A stretch of DNA of 6,439 bases from JAFGPJ01 sp964439135 (GCA_964439135.1 CAYTNN010000243.1:1-6439), one strand, 5' to 3'. Shown: positions 1 through 6,385, counted from the first letter of the stretch. Numbers and translations: made by a program. The notes: generated from the sequence alone by a model not told the origin.

Positions 1-2390
1 GAACCGGAACCGACTTATCAACACTGAGAAGCAGCAAAGAGAAGCTCTCCGGCGGCGGCAAACCGTCGGGACCCTTGAGCTTTATGAGGGTCTACGACCA
101 GATCGCGGCGGTGATTAAATCGGGCGGGAAAACACGCCGGGCCGCAAAAATGCAATCGCTCAAGGTTGACCATCCCGATATTAAGGAATTCATTACCTGT
201 AAGACCGAGGAAGAGAAAAAGGCCTGGGTGCTTATCGAGGCCGGCTACGACGGGGATTACAACAACGAGGCGTACAGCAGCGTCATGTTCCAGAATTCCA
301 ATCTGTCCGTCCGCGTGACCGACGAATTCATGCAGGCGGTGGAGAAAGATGCCACATGGACAACCCATGCTGTAACGACCGGCGAGAAAATGGAAGAGCA
401 TTCGGCTCGCGAGCTGATGGATTTGATTGCCGAGGGCACAAGGATTTGCGGCGACCCGGGCCTTCAGTACCACAGTACGGTCAACCGCTGGCATACGTGT
501 CCGAATTCCGGGCCGATTAACGCTTCGAATCCATGCAGCGAATATATGTTCGTGGACGATTCGGCCTGTAATCTGGCTTCTTTGAATCTTATAAAGTTTC
601 GTAAAGAAGACGGCTCAATGGATATCGAGGGCTTCAAAAAGGCGGTTCGGCTGTTCATCATCGCCCAGGAGATTCTGGTTGATAACGGAAGCTATCCGGA
701 CAAGGCAATCGCCGTGAACAGTCATTTGTTCCGTGCTCTCGGCCTTGGCTATGCCAATCTCGGCTCTCTGATGATGAGTTTGGCGCTTCCTTATGATTCC
801 GACCAGGCAAGGGCTATTGCCGGTGCTATAAGCGCCATTATGACAGGCACCGCTTATTCGGCAAGTTCCGAGATAGCCTCGATAAAAGAACCTTTCGATC
901 AATTCGAGAAAAACAAAGCTTCGATGCTGAAGGTTATAAACATGCATCGCCGGCATGTCTGCGATCTTCCGGAACCTCATTGCCCGGAATATCTGCGTAA
1001 TGCCGCCAAGGACGCCTGGGATCATGCCCTCGATGCCGGCACCAAGGTAGGCCTGCGTAACGCCCAGGTAACCGTTCTTGCTCCTACGGGAACGATCGGT
1101 TTCATGATGGATTGTGATACCACGGGAATCGAGCCGGACATTGCTCTGGTTAAGTACAAACTCCTGGCCGGCGGCGGAATGCTCAAGCTCGTTACCAAAA
1201 CCGTGCCGATGGCTCTTGAAAAGCTCGGCTATAGTGCCGACGAGATCAAATCCATCTGCGATTATATCGATAAGAACGAGATGATCGAGGGAGCGAAAGA
1301 ACTCAATCCCGATCATTTGTCCGTTTTTGATTGTGCTTTCAAGCCGCGCAGCGGCAAAAGGTGCATTCATTATGTGGCGCATCTGAAAATGATGGCTGCG
1401 GTCCAGCCGTTCATATCCGGCGCTATAAGCAAAACCATAAATATGCCTAAAGAAAGCACGAGAGAAGAGATTGCCGCTGCTTATATGGAAGGCTGGAAAC
1501 TCGGATTAAAGGCAATCGCAATCTATCGCGACAGCTCGAAGAAGCTCCAGCCGGTTTCGACCAAAAAACATAAGGATAGCAAAGCCAAAGCTTCTGCCGA
1601 GGCGCTTCCTCCGGCCAGGCCATTCAGACACCGGCTGCCGGATACTCGCCAAAGCATTACACATAAATTTTCTGTTGCTGGACATGAGGGTTACCTGACG
1701 GTGGGGCTATACGAGGATGGGCAGCCTGGTGAGTTGTTTATCACTATGGCCAAGGAAGGCAGCACCGTCGGGGGCCTCATGGATGTTATAGGAACGTGCA
1801 CTTCAATGGCGTTGCAATACGGCGTGCCCATGATCACATTAGTGGACAAATTCCGGCACGCCCGATTCGAGCCGTCAGGCATGACTTCGAACAGGGATAT
1901 CCCCTTCGCGAAAAGCCTGATCGACTACATTTTCTGCTGGTTAGGCTGCCAGTTCATCCCCGGTTATGCCGAAAAGAACACCCCTAACAGAGGGGCATCG
2001 GCCGGCTCGAAGGAAAATAAAAACACAACGACCGCCAAGAAACTGGTTGAAAAGACCAAGGACCTCGCGCAGAAAATTGCCGAGGTAAAAGTATTGAAGC
2101 GAGAGGCCAGGAAATCCCCGGCTCCGGAACTGGCGATTAAACCGGTGCCGACCGAGCCGAAAAGCAGATTTGCCGGCCTGGCCAATCGAATCGGAGTTCT
2201 GGTTGGTTCGACTGTAACTGACGAATCCGGAGCTTTACAGTCTGAGGCGAAGGCCTTGGCGCAGTTTAACGCCCAGTTCGCACATTTCCCCGACGACGCA
2301 CCCGCCTGCGACATTTGCGGCTCAATAACCGTACGCAACGGAACATGCTACAAATGCTACAACTGCGGAAACTCTATGGGATGCTCCTGA
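1..2390 (+). CDS. nrdJ: Adenosylcobalamin-dependent (class II) ribonucleotide reductase, 3' part
   Basis: This enzyme reduces ribonucleotides to deoxyribonucleotides in the cytoplasm, using a thiyl radical made from adenosylcobalamin, so it needs no oxygen. The gene is cut by the left edge: the reading frame is open from base 3 and already encodes the conserved stretch GTDLSTLRSSKEKLSGGG, so the TTG at 75 is an internal leucine, not a start. Of 795 visible residues, N176-x-C178-x-E180 (NPCSE) is the catalytic motif and C189, eleven residues after C178, fits the second active-site redox cysteine; the first lies off-window. APTGTIG begins at residue 360. A TSCPD-type domain follows from about residue 530 to 653 (RHRLPDTRQSITHKF through FIPGY). 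A Lys/Pro-rich linker leads to the redox/zinc-like tail with C769, C772, C782, C785, C788 and C794, ending GCS. The last 27 bases are duplicated downstream. Assignment is very secure from motifs. Confidence 0.96.
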   Translation, partial: TGTDLSTLRSSKEKLSGGGKPSGPLSFMRVYDQIAAVIKSGGKTRRAAKMQSLKVDHPDIKEFITCKTEEEKKAWVLIEAGYDGDYNNEAYSSVMFQNSNLSVRVTDEFMQAVEKDATWTTHAVTTGEKMEEHSARELMDLIAEGTRICGDPGLQYHSTVNRWHTCPNSGPINASNPCSEYMFVDDSACNLASLNLIKFRKEDGSMDIEGFKKAVRLFIIAQEILVDNGSYPDKAIAVNSHLFRALGLGYANLGSLMMSLALPYDSDQARAIAGAISAIMTGTAYSASSEIASIKEPFDQFEKNKASMLKVINMHRRHVCDLPEPHCPEYLRNAAKDAWDHALDAGTKVGLRNAQVTVLAPTGTIGFMMDCDTTGIEPDIALVKYKLLAGGGMLKLVTKTVPMALEKLGYSADEIKSICDYIDKNEMIEGAKELNPDHLSVFDCAFKPRSGKRCIHYVAHLKMMAAVQPFISGAISKTINMPKESTREEIAAAYMEGWKLGLKAIAIYRDSSKKLQPVSTKKHKDSKAKASAEALPPARPFRHRLPDTRQSITHKFSVAGHEGYLTVGLYEDGQPGELFITMAKEGSTVGGLMDVIGTCTSMALQYGVPMITLVDKFRHARFEPSGMTSNRDIPFAKSLIDYIFCWLGCQFIPGYAEKNTPNRGASAGSKENKNTTTAKKLVEKTKDLAQKIAEVKVLKREARKSPAPELAIKPVPTEPKSRFAGLANRIGVLVGSTVTDESGALQSEAKALAQFNAQFAHFPDDAPACDICGSITVRNGTCYKCYNCGNSMGCS

Positions 2391-2391
2391 T
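2365..2391 (+). repeat. Left copy of 27-bp direct repeat (authentic nrdJ 3' end)
   Basis: This stretch encodes the last codons of nrdJ (ending N-S-M-G-C-S-stop) plus one base. It aligns without gaps to 2869-2895 with 23 of 27 bases identical, 504 bp away in the same orientation. The two copies bracket the small gene at 2440-2865. Confidence 0.8.
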
Positions 2392-2425
2392 TCGCCATTG
2401 GGGCTGCTTTGAGGGTAATTAGATA

Positions 2426-2430
2426 GGGAG
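2426..2430 (+). promoter_or_regulatory. Ribosome binding site of the small downstream gene
   Basis: GGGAG lies nine bases before the ATG at 2440, a normal spacing. It supports both the reality of the small gene and the choice of its first ATG as start. Confidence 0.65.
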
Positions 2431-2439
2431 AACTGAGAA

Positions 2440-2865
2440 ATGAGCACTTTGAGAAAACTAAGGCGCACAGGTCAAATGGCCTGGCACAAGGTAGAACCTC
2501 TAAGGGATCGACAGCTTTTGTTCGCGCGAAAAATGTCTGAGGTGCTGCTGGATTTCGCAGAACCAGTGTTAGAAACTTTCGACCATCCCGAAGACTTCGA
2601 AGCTATGATCACTCTTGCTACACTTTGCTGGAATTGTTCTTTTCTTCCGGCGAATGAGCAACGCAAATCGCTAAATAACGTTATCAATGAGCTTGTCAAG
2701 TCGGAACCAACCGCACGCATTGAAGTCGAAGAATGCATCCGCATCCTAATGGAGCGAAAGAAAACTGTCTTTGCAAACGAAAGAAGAATAATTACAGACT
2801 TCGAAGTCGTTGAAGAACGAGACGGTTCGCGTCTGGTAGTCTTGTCAACTCTGGCGGAGGATTGA
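2440..2865 (+). CDS. Small uncharacterised helical protein, 141 aa
   Basis: I do not recognise a family. The protein has no signal peptide or membrane segment and is probably cytoplasmic. The first 31 residues are basic (RKLRR near the start). Residues 19-60 look like amphipathic helices with many Leu, Phe and acidic residues. A small C63-W-N-C66 pair follows, then further charged helices and a C-terminal segment (about 115-138) with strand-like character. There is no HNH, LAGLIDADG, GIY-YIG, helix-turn-helix or recombinase motif that I can see. It starts 49 bases after the nrdJ stop on the same strand, with a good ribosome binding site, and a terminator follows, so it is probably co-transcribed with nrdJ. 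It appears more AT-rich than its neighbours by eye. It lies exactly between two copies of the nrdJ terminus, which suggests that it arrived by insertion. A real gene is likely; the function is unknown. Confidence 0.75.
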   Translation: MSTLRKLRRTGQMAWHKVEPLRDRQLLFARKMSEVLLDFAEPVLETFDHPEDFEAMITLATLCWNCSFLPANEQRKSLNNVINELVKSEPTARIEVEECIRILMERKKTVFANERRIITDFEVVEERDGSRLVVLSTLAED

Positions 2866-2868
2866 CAC

Positions 2869-2895
2869 GCGACAACTCTATGGACTGCTCCTGAT
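2869..2895 (+). repeat. Right copy of 27-bp direct repeat (relic of nrdJ 3' end)
   Basis: Ungapped match of 23/27 to the nrdJ terminus at 2365-2391. Read in the equivalent frame it gives D-N-S-M-D-C-S-stop against G-N-S-M-G-C-S-stop in nrdJ, including the same TGA. Similarity fades quickly on the 5' side. It is outside any current reading frame and sits just after the stop of the small gene. Confidence 0.75.
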
Positions 2896-2896
2896 A

Positions 2897-2925
2897 ATTG
2901 ATTATTGATTAATTACTATTGATTA
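2897..2925 (+). repeat. AT-rich heptad tandem repeat
   Basis: ATTGATTA occurs at 2897, 2904 and 2918, with a degenerate unit at 2911, giving a period of seven bases over about four units. It begins directly after the nrdJ-terminus relic. No function is evident; it could be slippage-derived DNA. Confidence 0.6.
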
Positions 2926-2982
2926 TTAAGGGATAATTCCGGGGCCGCCATACTTAATGCCGGCCGATCTCCAAAAATATTT

Positions 2983-3009
2983 AGCCCGCCGATTCACTCG
3001 GCGGGTTTC
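2983..3009 (+). terminator. Rho-independent terminator after nrdJ and the small gene
   Basis: CCCGCCGA (2985-2992) pairs perfectly with TCGGCGGG (2998-3005) across a five-base loop, and the stem can extend by a G-T and an A-T pair. An A-rich stretch precedes it and TTTCCTTTC follows. It is correctly placed to end the upstream rightward transcript. Confidence 0.8.
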
Positions 3010-3152
3010 CTTTCAAATCAACACGAAAGAGCATTTTATCCCGCAGACGGGAATGCTTTCAATGTAACGTGACCCCAGTCGTAGGGTGGCGGCTTGCCTG
3101 TGCCATAGGTGCCCCACCAAATTCTAAACCTGTCCCTTCAACTTCATTCAGA

Positions 3153-3176
3153 GCTTGCCCTGAGCAACGTCGAAGG
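3153..3176 (+). repeat. Dispersed repeat R1, copy 1 (GCCCTGAGC...GTCGAA type)
   Basis: The core is GCTTGCCCTGAGC followed by GTCGAAGG. It matches the reverse complement of 6256-6279 at 20 of 24 positions without gaps. The motif type GCCCTGAGC-n-GTCGAA is, from memory, a very common intergenic repeat in many bacterial genomes; I could not verify copy number here. Confidence 0.65.
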
Positions 3177-3195
3177 ATACGCTTAATCCTTCACG

Positions 3196-3223
3196 CGATA
3201 CGATATACGCAATACGATATACG
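3196..3223 (+). repeat. Two-unit tandem repeat with 14-bp period
   Basis: CGATACGATATACG (3196-3209) is followed immediately by CAATACGATATACG (3210-3223), 13 of 14 identical. Each unit is itself made of ATACG-like words. It lies between repeat R1 and repeat A. Confidence 0.7.
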
Positions 3224-3248
3224 AATTAATTAGCAAGCACAACTCTTC

Positions 3249-3335
3249 GAAAAATGTGCTCCCTATGGGACAGGCCCCTATGGGGCAGGTGGACACCTTT
3301 AATTCCTCCGAAAGAATCCCAATGAAAGTCAGATT
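3249..3335 (+). repeat. Dispersed repeat family A, copy A
   Basis: Begins GAAAAATGTGC and continues to GGACACCTTTAATTCCTCCG and then AATCCCAAT...CAGATT. Related copies are at 3536-3566, 3698-3773 and, inverted, 6080-6130. This copy contains an internal tandem duplication of a 15-mer (3261-3275 and 3276-3290, 13/15 identical) built around CCCTATGGG; the inverted copy has only one unit. Confidence 0.7.
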
Positions 3336-3342
3336 ATGTAAG

Positions 3343-3399
3343 GTACCGCCAGATTTCCAATGAGATTTCTTGCTTTTTTCCTGAAAAATCCGGCGGTAC
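3343..3399. repeat. 57-bp inverted-repeat (MITE/REP-like) element
   Basis: GTACCGCCAGATTT at the left end and AAATCCGGCGGTAC at the right end are inverted repeats with 13 of 14 matching, around an AT-rich interior of about 28 bases. The transcript could form a long hairpin. It encodes nothing and lies between repeat A and the promoter region. Confidence 0.65.
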
Positions 3400-3484
3400 A
3401 GCGTAAATTGATATTTGAAGAGCGATGGAGCGAGACATCTTAGACTTGTGGCTCTAAATAATTGTTTTGGTACAATGCACAGAA

Positions 3485-3506
3485 GACGGTGACCGTCCTG
3501 TATAAT
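3485..3506 (+). promoter_or_regulatory. Palindrome next to a TATAAT box (possible operator)
   Basis: GACGGT-G-ACCGTC (3485-3497) is a perfect 6-bp dyad with a one-base centre, followed three bases later by TATAAT (3501-3506). No good -35 hexamer is found at 16-18 bp spacing, so this may be chance. Confidence 0.25.
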
Positions 3507-3535
3507 CATTGTTGGGCAAAAGAAGGGAAGAACCA

Positions 3536-3566
3536 GAAAATGTACCGGACACATAATTCTCCGTGG
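3536..3566 (+). repeat. Dispersed repeat family A, short copy D
   Basis: GAAAATGTACC, then GGACACATAATTCTCCG, resembling the ends of copy A with the CCCTATGGG section missing. It is immediately upstream of the promoter at 3590-3618. Confidence 0.5.
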
Positions 3567-3589
3567 ACTGGTGTTTTCACCGAATGTGT

Positions 3590-3618
3590 TTGCCCTGGGC
3601 TGAGACAATGGGTATAAT
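3590..3618 (+). promoter_or_regulatory. Sigma70-type promoter for the hydrolase gene
   Basis: TTGCCC (3590-3595) and a perfect TATAAT (3613-3618) are separated by 17 bases. Transcription would begin near 3625, giving a leader of about 160 bases that runs through repeat copy B before the ATG at 3788. It is the best promoter match upstream of this gene. Confidence 0.55.
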
Positions 3619-3697
3619 ATGGAACAGCAACCGTGAAAGAGAAAAAAAGGCGGATGTACAGATGCGAGTTTTTCGGGCAACAGATGGATTATGTCAA

Positions 3698-3773
3698 GAA
3701 AATGTGCCGGGGACCTTTAATTCCCCGAATTTATGGGCGGAGCAGGCTCTTTCTAATCCCAATAAAGCAGATT
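3698..3773 (+). repeat. Dispersed repeat family A, copy B
   Basis: GAAAATGTGCC followed by GGGGACCTTTAATTCCCCG and, after an extra segment, AATCCCAATAAAGCAGATT. It parallels copy A along its length, with different internal insertions. Because it lies within the leader, the upstream extension of the hydrolase reading frame across this region is unlikely to be coding. Confidence 0.65.
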
Positions 3774-3777
3774 CTTC

Positions 3778-3782
3778 GGGAA
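3778..3782 (+). promoter_or_regulatory. Probable ribosome binding site of the hydrolase gene
   Basis: GGGAA five bases before ATG 3788 is a modest Shine-Dalgarno match. Together with the signal peptide that begins at this ATG, it decides the start over the GTG at 3563 in the same frame. Confidence 0.45.
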
Positions 3783-3787
3783 TTAGA

Positions 3788-6163
3788 ATGCGTTTTATTC
3801 CGGTGTGGGTAATTTCCCTTTTTTTGGTTCTGTCTATCGGTAATCCCGGTTTGACCCAGGTATCGACAGACCCCAATTGGCCTTGGGAGATGAGGGCAGT
3901 TTCCTGGCGATGGGCTGACGACTTCACATGGGTCGCCTCCCACGATGATTTTGTTAAGGCTGCTGACAGTATAGCCGCTCATGGCTATAACACCGTGGTA
4001 CTATGGGGCAGGCATTTCCGTCTGAGTAATATCAACGAATGGCCGATGATTGTCAGCACCATAGCGGACCTGACGAGCGTCTTTCACGCCCAGGGCCTGC
4101 GGGTATTCGAACATCACAGTGCCGCCTGGATTCACGAAGACTACATCAATACATCTTTGCCCGGCGGTGGTACTCTGGCGGATCTGCTGCAAAAGGACAT
4201 CTCCACGGGTAAACCCACCGTCGGCCTGGACGGACACTTTTATCTGGCCTGCTACAATAAAACCACCACCCAGCAGTTATATGGCCGACACATTGAGGAC
4301 TTGTTCACCCGGACGCAACTGGACGGTCTGATGTCTGATGACGTGGCCTTTACCCCTCATAGCTGTGTATGCCGTGCGTGCCGGGATAAGTGCCTGGCGG
4401 AATACGGCTTTGATATCGATAACTACGGTTATCCCGGCCAACCGCCGCGTTTCTGGGATGAACCTAACCATCCTGATTACCGCAAGTATATTCGCTTTCA
4501 TCAATCGAGTGTGGCTGACCACTATGAACGCGTACGGCGGATAATGAATACCCTGCGACCGGAGGCGCGACTGATGGCGTGTAACTGCTCATTTATCAAT
4601 CCTTATTGGACTCAGACCAGCGGCATATCACTTGACGATATGGCTGATTCGCTCAATGTAATTTTCTATGAAGATTATGGCAACAGTCTTCTAAGTCACC
4701 AGATACAATGGTCCGCCGATGCCGCGGAACTGATGCGGGGCCTGGGCCTCGCCACCGGTAAACCAGTCCTGCCGCTTTGCTATCCGGGTAACGACCCTGA
4801 ACGCGAGTTTGTCTGGGCCCTGGGCAAAACCTTTGGCTGCCGCGTCTGGACTGATTCCGACTCAGAGCATATGGCGGATTTGATACGCTGGGAAGCGGCG
4901 CACCACCGACTATTCTATCAGCCTCAGATACCGGCGGACATCGCCGTTGTGTACTCGTGCCAGTCACGAGATGCCCACCGACACTACAATAAGTTTCCGC
5001 ATGGACTGGAACCCGATTTCACCGGCTGGTGTGAAGTGCTGCTCTGGGCTAACCTCCCGTATCATGTACTCACTGATAAGCAGCTTTCCGCCGATATCCT
5101 ATCGGCTTACCGTGTACTGATACTGCCTAGTGTGACAAGCCTTTCGGATGGACAATGTGCGCAGATTGTTCGGTGGACAGCGGCGGGCGGTTCTTTGATC
5201 GCCACTGCCGACTGTGCGATGTACGACGCAACCGGCGCTCCACGGGGAAAATCGGCCCTGTCTGAGTTACTAGGCGTGGACATCTTGCAGGAGTTACTCT
5301 GTTCGGGCCCGGTGCTGGTCCCGGATGAGGATGTCTTTACCGGTTGCGGTGGCCACATCGACGAGCCGGTCCGCCAGAGGTTCAGAGTGGCCGCCCATCC
5401 CGAAACCACCGTAATGGGCCGGATTGAACCGGGCAGCGATGCTCCGGCGCTGGTACGCCATACCTATGGCAGCGGTAACAGTGCCTACCTGGCTTTTCGC
5501 CTGGGTGCCGCCTCTTTCCGCCAGGCTCGGCAAGACAACAAGCAATGTCCTGACGCCGAGCAGTTTGCGTGGTATGGACCGCAAACTCCCAGCGCCGCCA
5601 ACGTAATCCGCAATCTAATGATCCCCGTGCGGTCGGCCGTGCCGCCGCTGGTAGCTGCCGATACCCCGGCGGGCCTGATTGTTACCTTACATCGGATAGC
5701 GGATGGCCGGCAGGTGGTGCATCTACTGAACGCCACTGGCGCTGCCCTGCCCACTGATGGGCAGTGGCAATGCATACCCAAACATTATACTGCCTTTCCG
5801 CCTGTTAACCGGGACGTGGAAGTTACTTTGCCCAGGCCCTTCACTACCCCGGTAGTGGCCCATGTACCCCGCTGGGCGGACCGGGTCCTTCAGGTGAACA
5901 TTGAGAACAACAGCTTCATCGTACCGGCAAACACCATTGCTCCGTATGTAGTCATTGAAACGGGACCACCTCCGGCGCCGGGTGATTTCAATCATGACGG
6001 CAAGGTGGATATTCTGGATTGGGAAATATCGGCACATTGTTGGCTGAACAATCTCTTGGACGGAATCTCACCTATCCCGGGACACGGGAGAACTAAAGGG
6101 GTACGCCTGCCCCATAGGGGGTACATTTTCTGGCTGTTGCTCTCGGTCTCAATGTCGATCTAA
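3788..6163 (+). CDS. Secreted glycoside-hydrolase-like protein with beta-galactosidase trimerisation-like domain and dockerin-type loop
   Basis: A likely exported carbohydrate-active protein of 791 residues; substrate unknown. Residues 1-24 form a signal peptide (MRF, then VWVISLFLVLSIG). From about 30 to 375 a TIM-barrel-like domain resembles hypothetical glycosyl hydrolase family GHL6/GH42-related proteins: WGRHFR, FEHHSAAW (H109, H110), LDGLMSDD (D184, D185), then C193-V-C195-x2-C198-x3-C202, and FYED with E295. I cannot say which acids are catalytic. Residues about 380-570 (ADIAVVYS, YRVLILPSVTSLSD, AAGGSLIATAD) look like the GH42 trimerisation domain. VVHLLNATG marks a small C-terminal beta domain near 640. 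G732-DFNHDGKVDILD is an EF-hand/dockerin type loop with ligands D733, N735, D737, D741 and D744. The tail after about 765 comes from an inverted intergenic repeat. The start was set by the signal peptide; 225 upstream in-frame bases are promoter and repeat DNA. Confidence 0.85.
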   Translation: MRFIPVWVISLFLVLSIGNPGLTQVSTDPNWPWEMRAVSWRWADDFTWVASHDDFVKAADSIAAHGYNTVVLWGRHFRLSNINEWPMIVSTIADLTSVFHAQGLRVFEHHSAAWIHEDYINTSLPGGGTLADLLQKDISTGKPTVGLDGHFYLACYNKTTTQQLYGRHIEDLFTRTQLDGLMSDDVAFTPHSCVCRACRDKCLAEYGFDIDNYGYPGQPPRFWDEPNHPDYRKYIRFHQSSVADHYERVRRIMNTLRPEARLMACNCSFINPYWTQTSGISLDDMADSLNVIFYEDYGNSLLSHQIQWSADAAELMRGLGLATGKPVLPLCYPGNDPEREFVWALGKTFGCRVWTDSDSEHMADLIRWEAAHHRLFYQPQIPADIAVVYSCQSRDAHRHYNKFPHGLEPDFTGWCEVLLWANLPYHVLTDKQLSADILSAYRVLILPSVTSLSDGQCAQIVRWTAAGGSLIATADCAMYDATGAPRGKSALSELLGVDILQELLCSGPVLVPDEDVFTGCGGHIDEPVRQRFRVAAHPETTVMGRIEPGSDAPALVRHTYGSGNSAYLAFRLGAASFRQARQDNKQCPDAEQFAWYGPQTPSAANVIRNLMIPVRSAVPPLVAADTPAGLIVTLHRIADGRQVVHLLNATGAALPTDGQWQCIPKHYTAFPPVNRDVEVTLPRPFTTPVVAHVPRWADRVLQVNIENNSFIVPANTIAPYVVIETGPPPAPGDFNHDGKVDILDWEISAHCWLNNLLDGISPIPGHGRTKGVRLPHRGYIFWLLLSVSMSI
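6080..6130 (-). repeat. Dispersed repeat family A, inverted copy C inside the hydrolase 3' end
   Basis: Read on the minus strand it gives GAAAATGTACC, CCCTATGGGGCAGGC, then CCCCTTTAGTTCTCCCG, matching copy A with one 15-mer unit instead of two. On the plus strand it encodes roughly residues 765-781 of the hydrolase protein, so part of the annotated C-terminus is repeat sequence. Confidence 0.65.
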
Positions 6164-6241
6164 AAGAAACAATTCCAAAGATCTATTTGGCCGGTAGCGC
6201 TTACTCGGCAGAATAGCAAGTTCTTTTACCAAGAAGTTCAC

Positions 6242-6279
6242 GCCTGCCCTGAGCCCGTTCGACTTCGCTCAGGGCATGC
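6242..6279. repeat. Dispersed repeat R1, inverted copy 2, forming a hairpin
   Basis: GCCTGCCCTGAGC (6242-6254) pairs with GCTCAGGGCATGC (6267-6279) at 12 of 13 positions across a 12-base loop. The right part (6256-6279) on the minus strand matches repeat R1 at 3153-3176. It lies about 80 bases after the hydrolase stop and could slow or end transcription, but no T-run follows, so it is not a classical intrinsic terminator. Confidence 0.65.
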
Positions 6280-6307
6280 TTCGTGGTGAATCCATAATCA
6301 TGTTAAT

Positions 6308-6341
6308 CCCGTGAGATAGGCGAAGCCGGCATCTCACCGGG
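6308..6341. other. Bulged hairpin, possible terminator or regulatory structure
   Basis: GTGAGAT (6311-6317) pairs with ATCTCAC (6331-6337), extended by CCC/GGG with one bulged base, and an inner GGC/GCC pair closes a small loop. No T-run follows. It lies about 45 bases upstream of the promoter candidate. Confidence 0.4.
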
Positions 6342-6385
6342 TAAATCAGTGTCTAAATAAAATTATAATTTTTTCAATATTTCAC

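Larger units (their letters stand above)
3010..3787. other. Gene-free, repeat-rich intergenic region
   Basis: No reading frame here has convincing protein character. Besides the repeats and promoter listed separately, it holds a bulged hairpin at 3025-3060 (GAAAG, CATT and CCCG arms around a CAGA loop) and a weak GGTGG/CCACC inverted pair at 3085-3118. The overall look is a patchwork of short dispersed repeats, typical of low-constraint spacer DNA in repeat-rich environmental genomes. Confidence 0.7.

Noticed and set aside
75..80. TTG at 75 as the start of a 771-aa reductase
   Set aside because: The frame is open to the left edge and the upstream codons encode conserved reductase sequence, so this TTG is an internal leucine of a gene that begins outside the window.
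615..1382. 255-aa reading frame on the minus strand
   Set aside because: It is fully antisense to the conserved reductase core and its translation has no family character.
2440..2865. Homing endonuclease or toxin identity for the small gene
   Set aside because: No HNH, GIY-YIG, LAGLIDADG, PIN or RelE-like motif is visible, and there is no paired antitoxin-sized gene, so the insertion idea rests on the flanking repeats only.
3196..3223. Short direct repeats as a CRISPR array
   Set aside because: The units are contiguous 14-mers with no spacers; this is a simple tandem repeat.
3183..3680. 165-aa reading frame on the minus strand in the intergenic region
   Set aside because: It runs through several repeats (family A copies, the 57-bp inverted repeat and the 14-bp tandem), has low-complexity unrelated sequence and no ribosome binding site evidence. 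It is a repeat-derived open frame.
3563..3787. GTG at 3563 as the hydrolase start
   Set aside because: The extra 75 residues cover the promoter and repeat copy B, have no conserved character, and would bury the signal peptide that begins at ATG 3788.
4653..4967. 104-aa minus-strand frame, and similar minus-strand frames up to 6037
   Set aside because: All are antisense shadows of the hydrolase gene, with no recognisable domain.
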